A DNA stretch of 17,629 nt from Caldisericota bacterium (GCA_026390285.1 JAPLGH010000073.1:1-17629); one strand, 5' to 3'. Shown: positions 1 to 7,384, numbered from the stretch's first letter. Notes: generated from the sequence alone by a model not told the origin. Made by a program: numbers and translations.

Positions 1-1
1 C

Positions 2-700
2 AACCATCCGTTTGCACGCACAGGGGAGTTCGTCCATCTCAGTGTCACAGATACGGGGTCCGGGATGTCTTCGGAGGCCATGCAGCATCTCTTTGAACCC
101 TTCTACACGACGAAACCAGTGGGGTCCGGCACGGGCCTGGGACTCTCCGTCGTCTACGGTGCCGTCAAGCAGGCCGGCGGGTGGATCACGGCAGTATCCA
201 CGGAAGGTGTCGGAACAACTTTCGATATCTACCTCCCTCGATGCCTGGAAGAACCCACACAGTCCTTCACTCCCAGTCCCCTCCCTGTGAACGTAGGCAG
301 TGGCACCGTCCTGGTGGTTGAAGACGAGCCAGTCGTGCGCACGGTCGCACAGGCTCTCCTCACCAGGAGTGGGTATATGGTCCTGACAGCACCGGACGGA
401 GCATCAGCCCTGAACGTCCTGCGGGAGCACCCTGCAGGCATCGGACTCATCCTGCTGGACATGACCATGCCGGGCATGACTAACGGCGAAGTCGTCCAAG
501 CCATCCGGGCCCTGGACCCCACGGTCCCCATCCTGCTGAACTCCGGGTACACCTCCAACGGCACCGTCAACCAGATGGTCAAGGAGGGTAGTGTCCAGGG
601 GTTCCTGGGCAAGCCGTATGACCTGCACCAGCTGCTGGAAAACGTGCAAAGGCGGGCTGCTGACGTGGAAACCACGACTCCAGCCACAAGCGGCTGCTGA
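2..700 (+). CDS. Hybrid histidine kinase, C-terminal part (ATPase end plus receiver), partial
   Basis: The gene enters from the left edge; the frame is open from base 2. Visible first is the end of a HATPase_c domain: the G1 box VTDTGSGM, the F box LFEPFYTTK and the G2 box GTGLGLSVVYG. After a short linker comes a CheY-like receiver domain with the acidic pocket VVEDEP, the phosphorylatable aspartate in LILLDMTMPGM and the conserved lysine in GKPYD. This order is typical of PAS-type hybrid sensor kinases that pass phosphate from kinase to an attached receiver. The sensor and the phospho-accepting His lie outside the window, so the signal is unknown. The stop codon is directly followed by the repeat region at 714-900. 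Identity is sure at the domain level. Confidence 0.93.
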   Translation, partial: NHPFARTGEFVHLSVTDTGSGMSSEAMQHLFEPFYTTKPVGSGTGLGLSVVYGAVKQAGGWITAVSTEGVGTTFDIYLPRCLEEPTQSFTPSPLPVNVGSGTVLVVEDEPVVRTVAQALLTRSGYMVLTAPDGASALNVLREHPAGIGLILLDMTMPGMTNGEVVQAIRALDPTVPILLNSGYTSNGTVNQMVKEGSVQGFLGKPYDLHQLLENVQRRAADVETTTPATSGC

Positions 701-713
701 CTCCAACGACAAC

Positions 714-780
714 GCTGGATTCCCGCCTTCGCGGAGAAGCACCCCTCGCCTTAGACTGAAAGGCTCGGGGGAATGACGGA
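714..780 (+). repeat. Hairpin repeat, copy A
   Basis: This unit of about 67 bp starts GCTGGATTCCCGCCTTCG and ends GGGGGAATGACGGA. It can fold as CCCC (742-745), a TC bulge, GCCTT (748-752), a loop, AAGGC (760-764), TC, GGGG (767-770), with an outer ATTCCC/GGGAAT arm. Copy B at 834-900 and an array at 16717-16885 share the fold with compensatory stem changes. With the 32-bp repeat at 784-815 it fills the gene-free stretch 701-1045, which otherwise holds only the promoter at 971-998. Confidence 0.85.
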
Positions 781-783
781 CTG

Positions 784-815
784 TGTAACAGGGGACAGTC
801 ATAGTTGCTGTAACA
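784..815 (+). repeat. 32-bp repeat (TGTAACAGGGGACAGTC family), single copy
   Basis: It starts TGTAACAGGGGACAGTC and ends with TGTAACA, so the heptamer TGTAACA stands at both ends in direct orientation. It differs by two bases from the three identical copies at 15098-15223. It lies between hairpin repeats A and B. The GGGGACAGTC core resembles dispersed REP-like elements of other bacteria; no linked transposase is visible. Confidence 0.85.
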
Positions 816-833
816 TGCTGCAACAAGGGCAGG

Positions 834-900
834 GCTGGATTCCCGCCTTCGCCGAGAGCACCCCTCGCATTAGAAAGAAATGCTCGGGGGGGAATGACGA
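834..900 (+). repeat. Hairpin repeat, copy B
   Basis: Second copy of the unit at 714-780, same strand. The stem is CCCC (861-864), TC, GCATT (867-871), a loop, AATGC (879-883), TC, GGGG (886-889), with the outer ATTCCC/GGGAAT pairing kept. The inner stem differs from copy A (GCCTT/AAGGC) on both sides so that pairing is maintained. Confidence 0.85.
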
Positions 901-970
901 AGGGGCGCGGGAGTGACGGATTGGCGTACGCAACCGACGCTTCGCGCAACCTGTGTTCGCCGTGTGACAG

Positions 971-998
971 TTGATTGGCCGTCGCTTCATGGTAAACT
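971..998 (+). promoter_or_regulatory. Probable sigma70-type promoter of the alpha/beta hydrolase gene
   Basis: A -35 like TTGATT (971-976), a 16-bp spacer and a -10 like TAAACT (993-998) preceded by TG. This places a start near 1005, about 40 bases before the ATG at 1046. Each hexamer matches the consensus at 4 of 6 positions. Confidence 0.45.
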
Positions 999-1045
999 CA
1001 AGCTTTGGAGACTCCAGACACATCTCCGAGCCGAGTGAGGCGCAG

Positions 1046-1912
1046 ATGGCATTGACTGATCAGACAATCAAACTCGTCGATGGACGTGCCCTTGGGTATG
1101 CGGAATTTGGCGACCCGTCGGGGAAACCGGTGCTCTTTTTCCATGGGTTCCCGGCGTCGCGACTCGAAGGCATCGCTCTGGACACTCCTGCACGGGCAGT
1201 TGGTGTTCGACTCATCGCACCCGACAGGCCCGGGTTTGGTTTGTCGGACCCCAAACCAAGACGCTTATTCTCGGACTGGCCGGAAGACGTCATCCAGCTT
1301 GTTTCACACCTCCGCATCTACGATTTTGCGGTCCTCGGCACTTCAGCAGGAAGCCCCTACGTCGTCGCGTGCGCAGACCGCATCAATGAGAGACTGACCG
1401 CTGCGGGGATCGTCTCGGGCATGTCTCCACTTCGCAACCAGGCCGTCCGCCTTGCCATGAACCCTGATCAGCGCCGGATGTTCGTCTCGGTAGCGCGCTT
1501 CCCCTGGCTTGCCCGGCGCATGCTTGCTCGCAGCATGCAAGAGGTACAAGCCGACTTCCCCTCAGTGCTGACGCGTATGGCAGCGGAACGGCCCGACGTG
1601 GACAAGTCCATACTCGAGCGACCGGACATCAAGGACATGCTCCGAACAAACCTGACTGAGGCGTTCAGACAAGGTGTAGCCGGCGCCGCGCAGGAACTGG
1701 CTCTCTACCCCGGTTCCTGGCATCTCGCACTGAAGAGCATTGCGTTCCCGGTCCAGCTGTGGCAGGGTCGCAAAGATATCATCACTCCGCCCGCCATGGC
1801 TGAAGAACTTGCATCCGTCCTTCCTCATACCCTGACGCGGTGGTATCCCGACGAGGGTCACGCTTTGCTGTTCGCCCGTTCAGAGGAGATCCTGAGACAG
1901 CTCGTATCCTGA
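1046..1912 (+). CDS. Alpha/beta-fold hydrolase
   Basis: A 288-residue cytoplasmic alpha/beta hydrolase. The oxyanion-hole segment FFHGFPASR lies near residue 33, the nucleophile elbow GTSAG puts Ser100 as catalytic nucleophile, the acid is probably the Asp in GRKDIITPP, and the catalytic His is in DEGHALLF near the C-terminus. The ATG at 1046 is preferred over an in-frame ATG 25 codons upstream: GTGAGG stands five bases before it, the protein begins where family homology is expected, and the upstream start would lie on the promoter. The substrate cannot be told from the sequence; esterase, lipase-like and epoxide hydrolase-like members share these motifs. The gene is followed by the PIG-L-type gene 67 bp downstream and may share its transcript. 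Confidence 0.9.
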   Translation: MALTDQTIKLVDGRALGYAEFGDPSGKPVLFFHGFPASRLEGIALDTPARAVGVRLIAPDRPGFGLSDPKPRRLFSDWPEDVIQLVSHLRIYDFAVLGTSAGSPYVVACADRINERLTAAGIVSGMSPLRNQAVRLAMNPDQRRMFVSVARFPWLARRMLARSMQEVQADFPSVLTRMAAERPDVDKSILERPDIKDMLRTNLTEAFRQGVAGAAQELALYPGSWHLALKSIAFPVQLWQGRKDIITPPAMAEELASVLPHTLTRWYPDEGHALLFARSEEILRQLVS

Positions 1913-1960
1913 CGCATGAGCCCATTGAAGCCGCTGCCCGTGAGCCTGTCAGCAGAACAC

Positions 1961-1975
1961 GGGGACAGTCGATAG
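1961..1975 (+). repeat. Fragment of the GGGGACAGTC repeat
   Basis: GGGGACAGTCGATAG matches the core of the 32-bp repeats at 784 and 15098-15223, without the flanking TGTAACA heptamers. It sits directly before the deacetylase ATG at 1980, where a ribosome site would be expected, so it may supply the weak purine-rich leader of that gene. Confidence 0.5.
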
Positions 1976-1979
1976 CCCC

Positions 1980-3392
1980 ATGAAACGAAAGGCTGTGATC
2001 GTTCTCCTCATCTCCATGAGTGTGCTGCTCGCTGCAGGAACCGCCATCTGGCTGGGATTCTTCGGTCCATCAGCCACGGCACCCCAGCTTGCGACTTCCC
2101 TGTCTCAGCCCGAAAACCAGCTTCCCGAGATTCATTCGACGGATTCCCTCCTCGTCATAGCTCCCCATCCCGACGATGAGTGCATCGCGAATGCCGGAGC
2201 TATCCAGAATGCTCTCAAAGCAGGAGCAAAGGTCCATATGGTGTACCTTACGTATGGAGACAACTACGAGATCGCCTACTGGGCGCTGAAGAAGGTCCCG
2301 GCGCTTACACCAAGCGAGTTCAGGGCACTGGGCGAGCTGCGTCACGCGGAAGCCGTCAAGGGCGCTGCCTCTCTTGGGCTGACGCCTGATTGCCTGACGT
2401 TCCTCGGCTATCCCGACTCGGGAACGCTGCGCATCTGGGAAACGACCTGGCAACCCGGCACAAGCAGGCTTCATGTTGCCACCGATACCCGGTCGGTCCC
2501 CTATCCCGATGCTCTAAGTCCGGGATCTCCTTACAATGCTGCCGCGGTCACCGCCGATCTGGAGAAGGTCATACAGGCGTTCCACCCAACCGTGGTGCTC
2601 TTCCCGTCGCCACTGGACCTCAACCCTGACCACCAGGCCGCGTATCTCTTCGTCACCGCAGCTCTGCACGACCTTGACCTGCACCCGTCTCGTTACACAT
2701 ACCTCGTCCATCAGCGACATTTCCCGTCGCCCCTCCTGTACAATCCGCTGGCGGTACTGACCCCGCCCGGGTTTGTGGCTGGGCTGCCCATCCAGCTGCG
2801 CAATCTCAAACTGACCACAGATCAGGAGGCACTGAAGTATGCGACGACCTTGCTTTATCGCAGCCAGACCGACGTCGCCTACCGCCTGCTGGCCAGTTTT
2901 TCGCGCCAGAACGAGGTCTTCTTCGAGGATCAGTACGTGCAACTCTCCTCGGCAGACGCTCCATTCTTTCTCATCCCCACCGACTTCCTGCTGGAACGGT
3001 TTGGCCACAACGTTGAGCTGCGCTCAGTCACTGCCAGCAGGCCCACGCCGGGGATACTGCGCCTGCTCCTCTCCTTTCCTGCAGCCCCGACCGAGGATTC
3101 GGTCGCAGAAGTCTCCGTGTTTCCCGTCGCGACGGGTACTCCATTTGCCGAGCAGCCCAAGCTCGTCATCAGCCTGCAGCACGGGAAGGAGGCGAGTGCC
3201 ATGGACCTCGTGAGTGGAGCCTCGGTGGCAACGTCAGTGGTCACCACCGAAAACGGACTGGATGTGACCATTGACATCAGCATGCCCGAGGCAGCAGCAG
3301 CCACCCAGGTCATGCTGCACATCCGCGCCGGCTACCGGGGACTCTCGCTGTACAGCACTCCCTGGCAGGTGTTCGGCCTGCCATTATCCTGA
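1980..3392 (+). CDS. PIG-L/LmbE-type zinc deacetylase with N-terminal membrane anchor
   Basis: 470 residues. Residues 5-28 form a hydrophobic signal or anchor segment after a MKRK start, so the enzyme should act outside the membrane. The LmbE/PIG-L domain follows: the motif HPDDE (63-67) supplies His and Asp zinc ligands and the general base, and PDHQAA (His218) the third ligand. These enzymes remove N-acetyl groups from GlcNAc-type sugars or related amides. Residues from about 330 to the end form an extra beta-rich domain that I do not recognise, possibly for carbohydrate or surface binding. The substrate is unknown. No strong Shine-Dalgarno is seen; the GGGGACAGTC repeat fragment precedes the ATG. 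A terminator follows the stop. Confidence 0.88.
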   Translation: MKRKAVIVLLISMSVLLAAGTAIWLGFFGPSATAPQLATSLSQPENQLPEIHSTDSLLVIAPHPDDECIANAGAIQNALKAGAKVHMVYLTYGDNYEIAYWALKKVPALTPSEFRALGELRHAEAVKGAASLGLTPDCLTFLGYPDSGTLRIWETTWQPGTSRLHVATDTRSVPYPDALSPGSPYNAAAVTADLEKVIQAFHPTVVLFPSPLDLNPDHQAAYLFVTAALHDLDLHPSRYTYLVHQRHFPSPLLYNPLAVLTPPGFVAGLPIQLRNLKLTTDQEALKYATTLLYRSQTDVAYRLLASFSRQNEVFFEDQYVQLSSADAPFFLIPTDFLLERFGHNVELRSVTASRPTPGILRLLLSFPAAPTEDSVAEVSVFPVATGTPFAEQPKLVISLQHGKEASAMDLVSGASVATSVVTTENGLDVTIDISMPEAAAATQVMLHIRAGYRGLSLYSTPWQVFGLPLS

Positions 3393-3417
3393 CCTTGCCC
3401 GCGCTAATTCATACAGG

Positions 3418-3450
3418 AAGGCCCCTGGTTTGCGCAGGGGCCCTTATTTT
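3418..3450 (+). terminator. Rho-independent terminator after the deacetylase
   Basis: An 8-bp perfect stem, GGCCCCTG (3420-3427) with CAGGGGCC (3435-3442), a 7-base loop and a T-rich tail CTTATTTT. It ends the rightward transcript and could partly block leftward read-through from the nitroreductase gene. Confidence 0.85.
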
Positions 3451-3493
3451 GCACCGTCATCGTCGTTGAGGAAGACGTGCCTGGCCTCGGCGC

Positions 3494-4081
3494 TCAGTGA
3501 GGGATAGGCTCCCCAACCGGCGCTCCGTCCGGCACCCTGTCTATAAAGGCGATCCGTTCAAGCGGAAGGCGCGGCGGCCGCTCAACTTCATCGTGTAACT
3601 GCTTTTCGGAGAGAATGGGGTTGGGGACGGTCGTGTGCTTGCCTACAATGACCAGCGTCAGCAGTCTCATGTTCTCCGGTATTCCCAGCATCGGCTTCAC
3701 CTCATCTGGACGAAAACCGGCAATCGGGTGCGCGACCAGTCCCAGCTCAGTCGCTCGCAGGATGAGCAGGGCCGTCGCCATACCCGTGTCGAACCAGTTG
3801 TACTCGCGCTCCTTGATGACACAGTCCAATTCGGGCCGACTGAAGACGGCGATGATCATGGAAGCTCGTTCCGTCCATTGGTTGCCCTTCGTCATCGCCG
3901 TGCACACTTTCGCCAGCATGTCGGGATCGCGAACGAACACATATCGCCACGGCTGGTTGTTGAAACACGACGCCGAGAGATTTGCGGAACGGGCCAGGTC
4001 CCAGATTAGGTCGTCAGTGATAGCTACAGGATCAAAAGAACGATATGCCCTGCGGGCCTCGATAGCATTCTTGACATCCAT
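3494..4081 (-). CDS. Nitroreductase-family FMN oxidoreductase
   Basis: 195 residues. The N-terminal segment ARRAYRSFDPVAI and the FNNQPWRYVFV segment are typical of the nitroreductase/FMN-binding fold, in which the dimer reduces nitro, quinone or enoate substrates with NAD(P)H. The ATG at 4081 is chosen because GGAGG stands five bases upstream; an earlier start at 4108 would overlap the peroxiredoxin end. It follows the peroxiredoxin gene by 16 bp and shares its promoter. Pairing with a peroxiredoxin suggests a redox-stress role, but the substrate is unknown. Confidence 0.9.
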   Translation of the reverse strand: MDVKNAIEARRAYRSFDPVAITDDLIWDLARSANLSASCFNNQPWRYVFVRDPDMLAKVCTAMTKGNQWTERASMIIAVFSRPELDCVIKEREYNWFDTGMATALLILRATELGLVAHPIAGFRPDEVKPMLGIPENMRLLTLVIVGKHTTVPNPILSEKQLHDEVERPPRLPLERIAFIDRVPDGAPVGEPIPH

Positions 4082-4097
4082 AGGTGCCTCCAAGTGA

Positions 4098-4565
4098 TCA
4101 CTTTGCACAGTGCGCCAGTACTTCGTCGATGTCGGGCAGGTCGTGGACGGGATAGACCTTCACCCAGGTGACTTTGCCCGATGCGTCGATGAGCACGTTG
4201 GCACGCTCGGAGTACCCCTCGATGTCGCGGAACAGCCCATACGTAAGCGCCACGCCTCCATGGGGCCAGAAGTCGGACAGCAGCATGGTCTCGGCGATGA
4301 GCAGCTGTTTGGCCCATTGATTCTTCGACGGAACGGGATCGATACTCATGCCGAGTGCGATCGTGTTGAGACGGGAGAAGTCCGCGAGGTGAGCTTCGAG
4401 CGCCTTCATCTGCTCGGCACACACTCTTGTCCATGCGAGAGGGTGCCACGAAAGCAGAACCTTCTTGCCGCGGTAGTCGGCCAGGTGAATGGGCCGCTTC
4501 CGGTTGTCGTTCAAGGTGAAGTCGGGCGCCATATCCCCGACGGCGATGCGTTTGATCTCTTCCAT
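4098..4565 (-). CDS. Peroxiredoxin (AhpC/TSA family)
   Basis: 155 residues with thioredoxin fold. The start VGDMAPDFTLND is typical. The active site reads PLAWTRVC, fitting the family pattern PxxxTxxC: Pro42, Thr46 and the peroxidatic Cys49. The only other cysteine is Cys153, two residues from the end, so it is either a 1-Cys enzyme or one with an extreme C-terminal resolving cysteine. It reduces peroxides using thiol donors. The ATG at 4565 has AGGAGG six bases before it; the frame stays open far upstream (to 5105) but that part is antisense to the HD gene and is not coding. It is first gene of an operon with the nitroreductase. Confidence 0.92.
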   Translation of the reverse strand: MEEIKRIAVGDMAPDFTLNDNRKRPIHLADYRGKKVLLSWHPLAWTRVCAEQMKALEAHLADFSRLNTIALGMSIDPVPSKNQWAKQLLIAETMLLSDFWPHGGVALTYGLFRDIEGYSERANVLIDASGKVTWVKVYPVHDLPDIDEVLAHCAK

Positions 4566-4616
4566 ATGTTCCTCCTGTGTCAGCCATTGGTTACCTGCAC
4601 GGCCAGCCACATGCCC

Positions 4617-4645
4617 AGTATGGCCTTCTACGGCGCATGTGTCAA
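4617..4645 (-). promoter_or_regulatory. Promoter of the peroxiredoxin-nitroreductase operon
   Basis: On the minus strand: TTGACA (4645-4640), a 17-bp spacer and CATACT (4622-4617). The -35 is perfect and the -10 matches 4 of 6. It predicts a leader of about 45 bases before the ATG at 4565. Confidence 0.65.
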
Positions 4646-4680
4646 CGCGACAGGCCTGGTGGTTTTCCCACCCTCGCCTC

Positions 4681-5358
4681 TCAGGCCTGCCCGTCCAGTT
4701 CAGCCTTGAGGCGGTCGAAGAACGCCTCCATGACGACCAGCCTGTCGGTGGCGATGGCGCGCGCCTGGGGCGTGAACAGTCGGTCCGGGATACGCTTGAA
4801 TGCGATCTCGAATTCGAGGTTGGGCGTGTGTTCGCCCAGAACCCGGATGCGCCCGGTTGCCGTGCCACCAACGTGATTGCGGGCAACATAGTCAGCAACG
4901 TTCTCGTCACTGTACATTGCTTCGCCATATCCGGCGGCCAGTATGTACGCTCTGGCGATACCGACTGCTCCAAGAGAATCGATTTTGTCTGCATCAAACA
5001 GGAGTTTGGCCTCGATGGTGACTGGGACGGCATCACCCCTGAACCGGTGCGTTTCGATACACGAGCAGACGTCGCGAATCGTCGCCTCAGGGTATCCTGC
5101 GTCACGGAGGATCGGCTCAGCCATCGCCGCTCCCAGAACGGCGTGGTCAGTCATGCCGGTGTCATCTGTGTCCTCGCGCACCCTTGCGATGTCGTGGAGG
5201 AGAGAGGCCAACTCCAGAACCTCGACGTCCACATTTGTCTCCTTCTCCGCAAGCTTCAGACACAAGCGATAGACGCGCCATACATGGGCCATGCTGTGAG
5301 CCGAACAGACGAGCTCGTGTTCTACTGCCTGCCGAACCTTCTTCATCCTCTCATCCAT
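4681..5358 (-). CDS. HD-domain metal-dependent phosphohydrolase
   Basis: 225 residues from the ATG at 5358. A GTG at 5370 would add four residues, and neither has a clear ribosome site. The HD superfamily signature is seen as AHSMAHVWRV (His25), LLHDIAR (His55-Asp56), a later ETHRF, and FDADKIDSLGAVGIAR with a further metal-ligand Asp. This matches the single-domain YedJ-like uncharacterised phosphohydrolases, which probably hydrolyse a nucleotide or other phosphate ester in the cytosol with a divalent metal. The substrate is not identifiable. It is divergent from mutY with a 139-bp shared control region. Confidence 0.88.
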   Translation of the reverse strand: MDERMKKVRQAVEHELVCSAHSMAHVWRVYRLCLKLAEKETNVDVEVLELASLLHDIARVREDTDDTGMTDHAVLGAAMAEPILRDAGYPEATIRDVCSCIETHRFRGDAVPVTIEAKLLFDADKIDSLGAVGIARAYILAAGYGEAMYSDENVADYVARNHVGGTATGRIRVLGEHTPNLEFEIAFKRIPDRLFTPQARAIATDRLVVMEAFFDRLKAELDGQA

Positions 5359-5444
5359 ACCGCTACCCACCCATTTTCGACATCTATCCTGAATGCACGT
5401 CTTCGTCCGGCGCGGTCGACAACACGGCCCATGCTGTCTCGTCC

Positions 5445-5473
5445 ATTATCGCTGTCTGGACTATCGCTGCAAA
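5445..5473 (-). promoter_or_regulatory. Possible promoter of the HD-domain gene
   Basis: On the minus strand: TTTGCA (5473-5468), a 17-bp spacer and GATAAT (5450-5445). The -10 matches 5 of 6 and the -35 4 of 6. The leader would be about 80 bases. It overlaps the region upstream of the mutY promoter, so the two divergent promoters may interfere. Confidence 0.4.
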
Positions 5474-5482
5474 CAATTGTCC

Positions 5483-5491
5483 TGCTATACT
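5483..5491 (+). promoter_or_regulatory. Extended -10 promoter placed for a leaderless mutY transcript
   Basis: TGCTATACT (5483-5491) is an extended -10 box. The ATG of mutY begins seven bases after it, where transcription should start. No convincing -35 is seen 16-18 bp upstream and no Shine-Dalgarno exists before the ATG. Confidence 0.5.
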
Positions 5492-5497
5492 GCATTC

Positions 5498-6487
5498 ATG
5501 AAACGCCCGGATACCGCACCGCGCATCAAGACCGCCGCCGCTCTAAAGGCTGGGAGGAGCGCCGTCGCTGGTCTCTCGGTCGATCTGACCACGGTCGAGC
5601 GCGTGCAGGCAATGGTCCTGGGCTGGTATGCGGCCCACGCGCGTCGTTTTGTGTGGAGAGTCCCCAATCCCGATCCGTACGTCGTTCTCGTTTCCGAGAC
5701 GATGCTCCAGCAGACCCGGACGGCTCGCATCCAGGAGAAGTTGCCCCTCTTCCTTCAGCAGTATCCTGACTTCAGCGCGCTCGCAGCCACGGACAACGCA
5801 ACCATTATCCGTGCATGGCAAGGCATGGGCTACAACAACAGGGCTCTGCGGCTGCGAGACTGCGCACGCGCCGTCGTCGAGCGCTTTGGCGGGCTTCTAC
5901 CGGACACTGCCGATGACCTGCTGTCGCTCCCCGGCCTTGGGCCGTATACGGCGTCGGCCATCCTCTCATTTGCCTTCCACCGAGACGTCGTCGTTCTGGA
6001 TGTCAACATCCGCAGGCTGTACAGCCGGCTCTTCCTGCAACTCGCGACGACCCTCGAGGTCATGCCCGAACCCCTCCTGGTGCACGTCGCCGGCGAAGTG
6101 TATCCTCGCGGGCGCAGTTCCGACTGGCACCAGGCCTGCATGGATATCGCCGCGCAGTACTGCACGGCCCGCAGCCCCCGATGCCTGTTCTGCCCCGTCG
6201 CAAACGCCTGCCGTTCAGCGTTCGGGCTGGCCGAGGCTGTTCCGCCCCGAGTATCCGAGCCCTCGCACCGCGGCAAGCCAAACCGTATCTGGCGTGGCCG
6301 CATCATCGAACTTCTGCGCGGCCTTGCGTCGGACGAGTCAATCGGTCTGGCAGAACTCAGGACCCGACTGTTTCAGACAGAAGAAGAAACCGACGGGCCA
6401 TGGCTGGAACGCATCGTGGCCGCACTCGAACACGATGGGCTTGTCGACCGCGGTCAGGCGGCCAACGACATCAGGCTGCGCTCCTGA
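5498..6487 (+). CDS. mutY: A/G-specific adenine DNA glycosylase, short form
   Basis: 329 residues. It removes adenine mispaired with 8-oxoguanine in base-excision repair. The sequence shows catalytic Glu67 in SETMLQQT, the helix-hairpin-helix LPGLGPYTA (144-152), catalytic Asp168 in VVLDVN and the iron-sulfur loop with Cys222, Cys229, Cys232 and Cys238 (C-X6-C-X2-C-X5-C). The usual C-terminal NUDIX-like domain, which recognises 8-oxoG, is absent; about 90 residues after the cluster look like a small winged-helix domain, as in the short actinobacterial-type enzymes. The ATG at 5498 begins a conserved-length protein; the frame extends upstream but no better start is seen. It converges with proC, with only 41 bp between them and no strong terminator. 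Confidence 0.93.
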   Translation: MKRPDTAPRIKTAAALKAGRSAVAGLSVDLTTVERVQAMVLGWYAAHARRFVWRVPNPDPYVVLVSETMLQQTRTARIQEKLPLFLQQYPDFSALAATDNATIIRAWQGMGYNNRALRLRDCARAVVERFGGLLPDTADDLLSLPGLGPYTASAILSFAFHRDVVVLDVNIRRLYSRLFLQLATTLEVMPEPLLVHVAGEVYPRGRSSDWHQACMDIAAQYCTARSPRCLFCPVANACRSAFGLAEAVPPRVSEPSHRGKPNRIWRGRIIELLRGLASDESIGLAELRTRLFQTEEETDGPWLERIVAALEHDGLVDRGQAANDIRLRS

Positions 6488-6528
6488 CGTTCCGGCGTCG
6501 GCCAGCAGACAACAGACCCGAACAGTGG

Positions 6529-7341
6529 TCAGCCCTTGAGGGTAAGGGTGCGCTGGTAAGCTGCCCAGACGGCCTTTGACAGAGCTGTCCTGAACCCGCC
6601 CTTCTCCAGCTCATAGAGTGCTTCAGCAGTGGTCCCGCCTGGCGACGTGACAGAGTTCTTGAGATCAGCAACATGCTTGTGGCTGGACCGAGCGAGCTTG
6701 AGCGAGCCTTCCATCGTCTGCAGTACGAGCTCCAGTGCAATGTCACGCTGAAATCCAAGGTGGACGGCGGCGTCCATGAATGCCTCGATAAACAGGAAGA
6801 CGTATGCAGGTCCGGTGCCGCTCACCGCCGTCGCCATGTCTACGTATCGTTCTTCGTCGACTTCTATCTCGACGCCCACTGCACCAAGAACCGAACGGGC
6901 CAGTGTCCGGTCCTCTTCGACTACCTGAGAGCTGGCTATCCAGACACTCACGCCTGCGCCGACCTGAGCGGGGGTGTTGGGCATACATCGCACGATACGG
7001 TCATGGCCCGTGCCTTCCCTCAGCCTGTCGATACTGGCTCCAGCCACGATCGACAGCAGGACTTGTTCCGGCCGCATGGCTCCCTTGATGTCACCAAAGA
7101 CACGCTCGAGATTCTGGGGCTTCACCGCCAGGAGAACAACGTCCCCAAACTGGACTGCCTCGCGGTTGGAGAGCGTCGTGTGAACGTGGTGTCGCTCGCG
7201 CATGACCTCAAGCGTAGCCCAACTGCGAGAACTGACCATCACGTCGTCCTCGGACGCAATGCCCTTGGCGAGAAGCGATTCGACGAAGGCATTCGCCATG
7301 ACACCTCCACCCACGATCGCAGTTTTTGTCCCATCACTCAT
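6529..7341 (-). CDS. proC: Pyrroline-5-carboxylate reductase
   Basis: 270 residues, the usual family length. It reduces 1-pyrroline-5-carboxylate to proline with NAD(P)H, the last step of proline synthesis. The N-terminal Rossmann motif is AIVGGGVMANAF, followed by LAVKPQ, the conserved RCMPNTPAQVGAG segment, and the C-terminal dimerisation signature SGTGPAYVFLFIEA through VTSPGGTTAEAL. The ATG at 7341 is supported by AAGGAGG seven bases upstream. A 19-bp palindrome lies about 45 bp before the start. Confidence 0.96.
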   Translation of the reverse strand: MSDGTKTAIVGGGVMANAFVESLLAKGIASEDDVMVSSRSWATLEVMRERHHVHTTLSNREAVQFGDVVLLAVKPQNLERVFGDIKGAMRPEQVLLSIVAGASIDRLREGTGHDRIVRCMPNTPAQVGAGVSVWIASSQVVEEDRTLARSVLGAVGVEIEVDEERYVDMATAVSGTGPAYVFLFIEAFMDAAVHLGFQRDIALELVLQTMEGSLKLARSSHKHVADLKNSVTSPGGTTAEALYELEKGGFRTALSKAVWAAYQRTLTLKG

Positions 7342-7384
7342 GTGCCAACCTCCTTGACCAATATCAAAGCATACAGCCTTTGAC

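Noticed and set aside
2514..3008. Open frame on the minus strand within the deacetylase gene
   Set aside because: Antisense shadow of the deacetylase, no start signals and no family resemblance.
4640..4680. GGTGG/CCACC hairpin after the HD gene as its terminator
   Set aside because: The stem is only 5 bp and no T-run follows on the minus strand.
4566..5105. N-terminal extension of the peroxiredoxin frame by about 180 residues
   Set aside because: The extension lies over the HD-domain gene in another frame, and a good ribosome site and promoter stand before the ATG at 4565.
4489..5769. Open frame of 426 codons on the plus strand over the HD gene and into mutY
   Set aside because: It runs antisense through the HD gene and in a wrong frame of mutY, with no recognisable domain.
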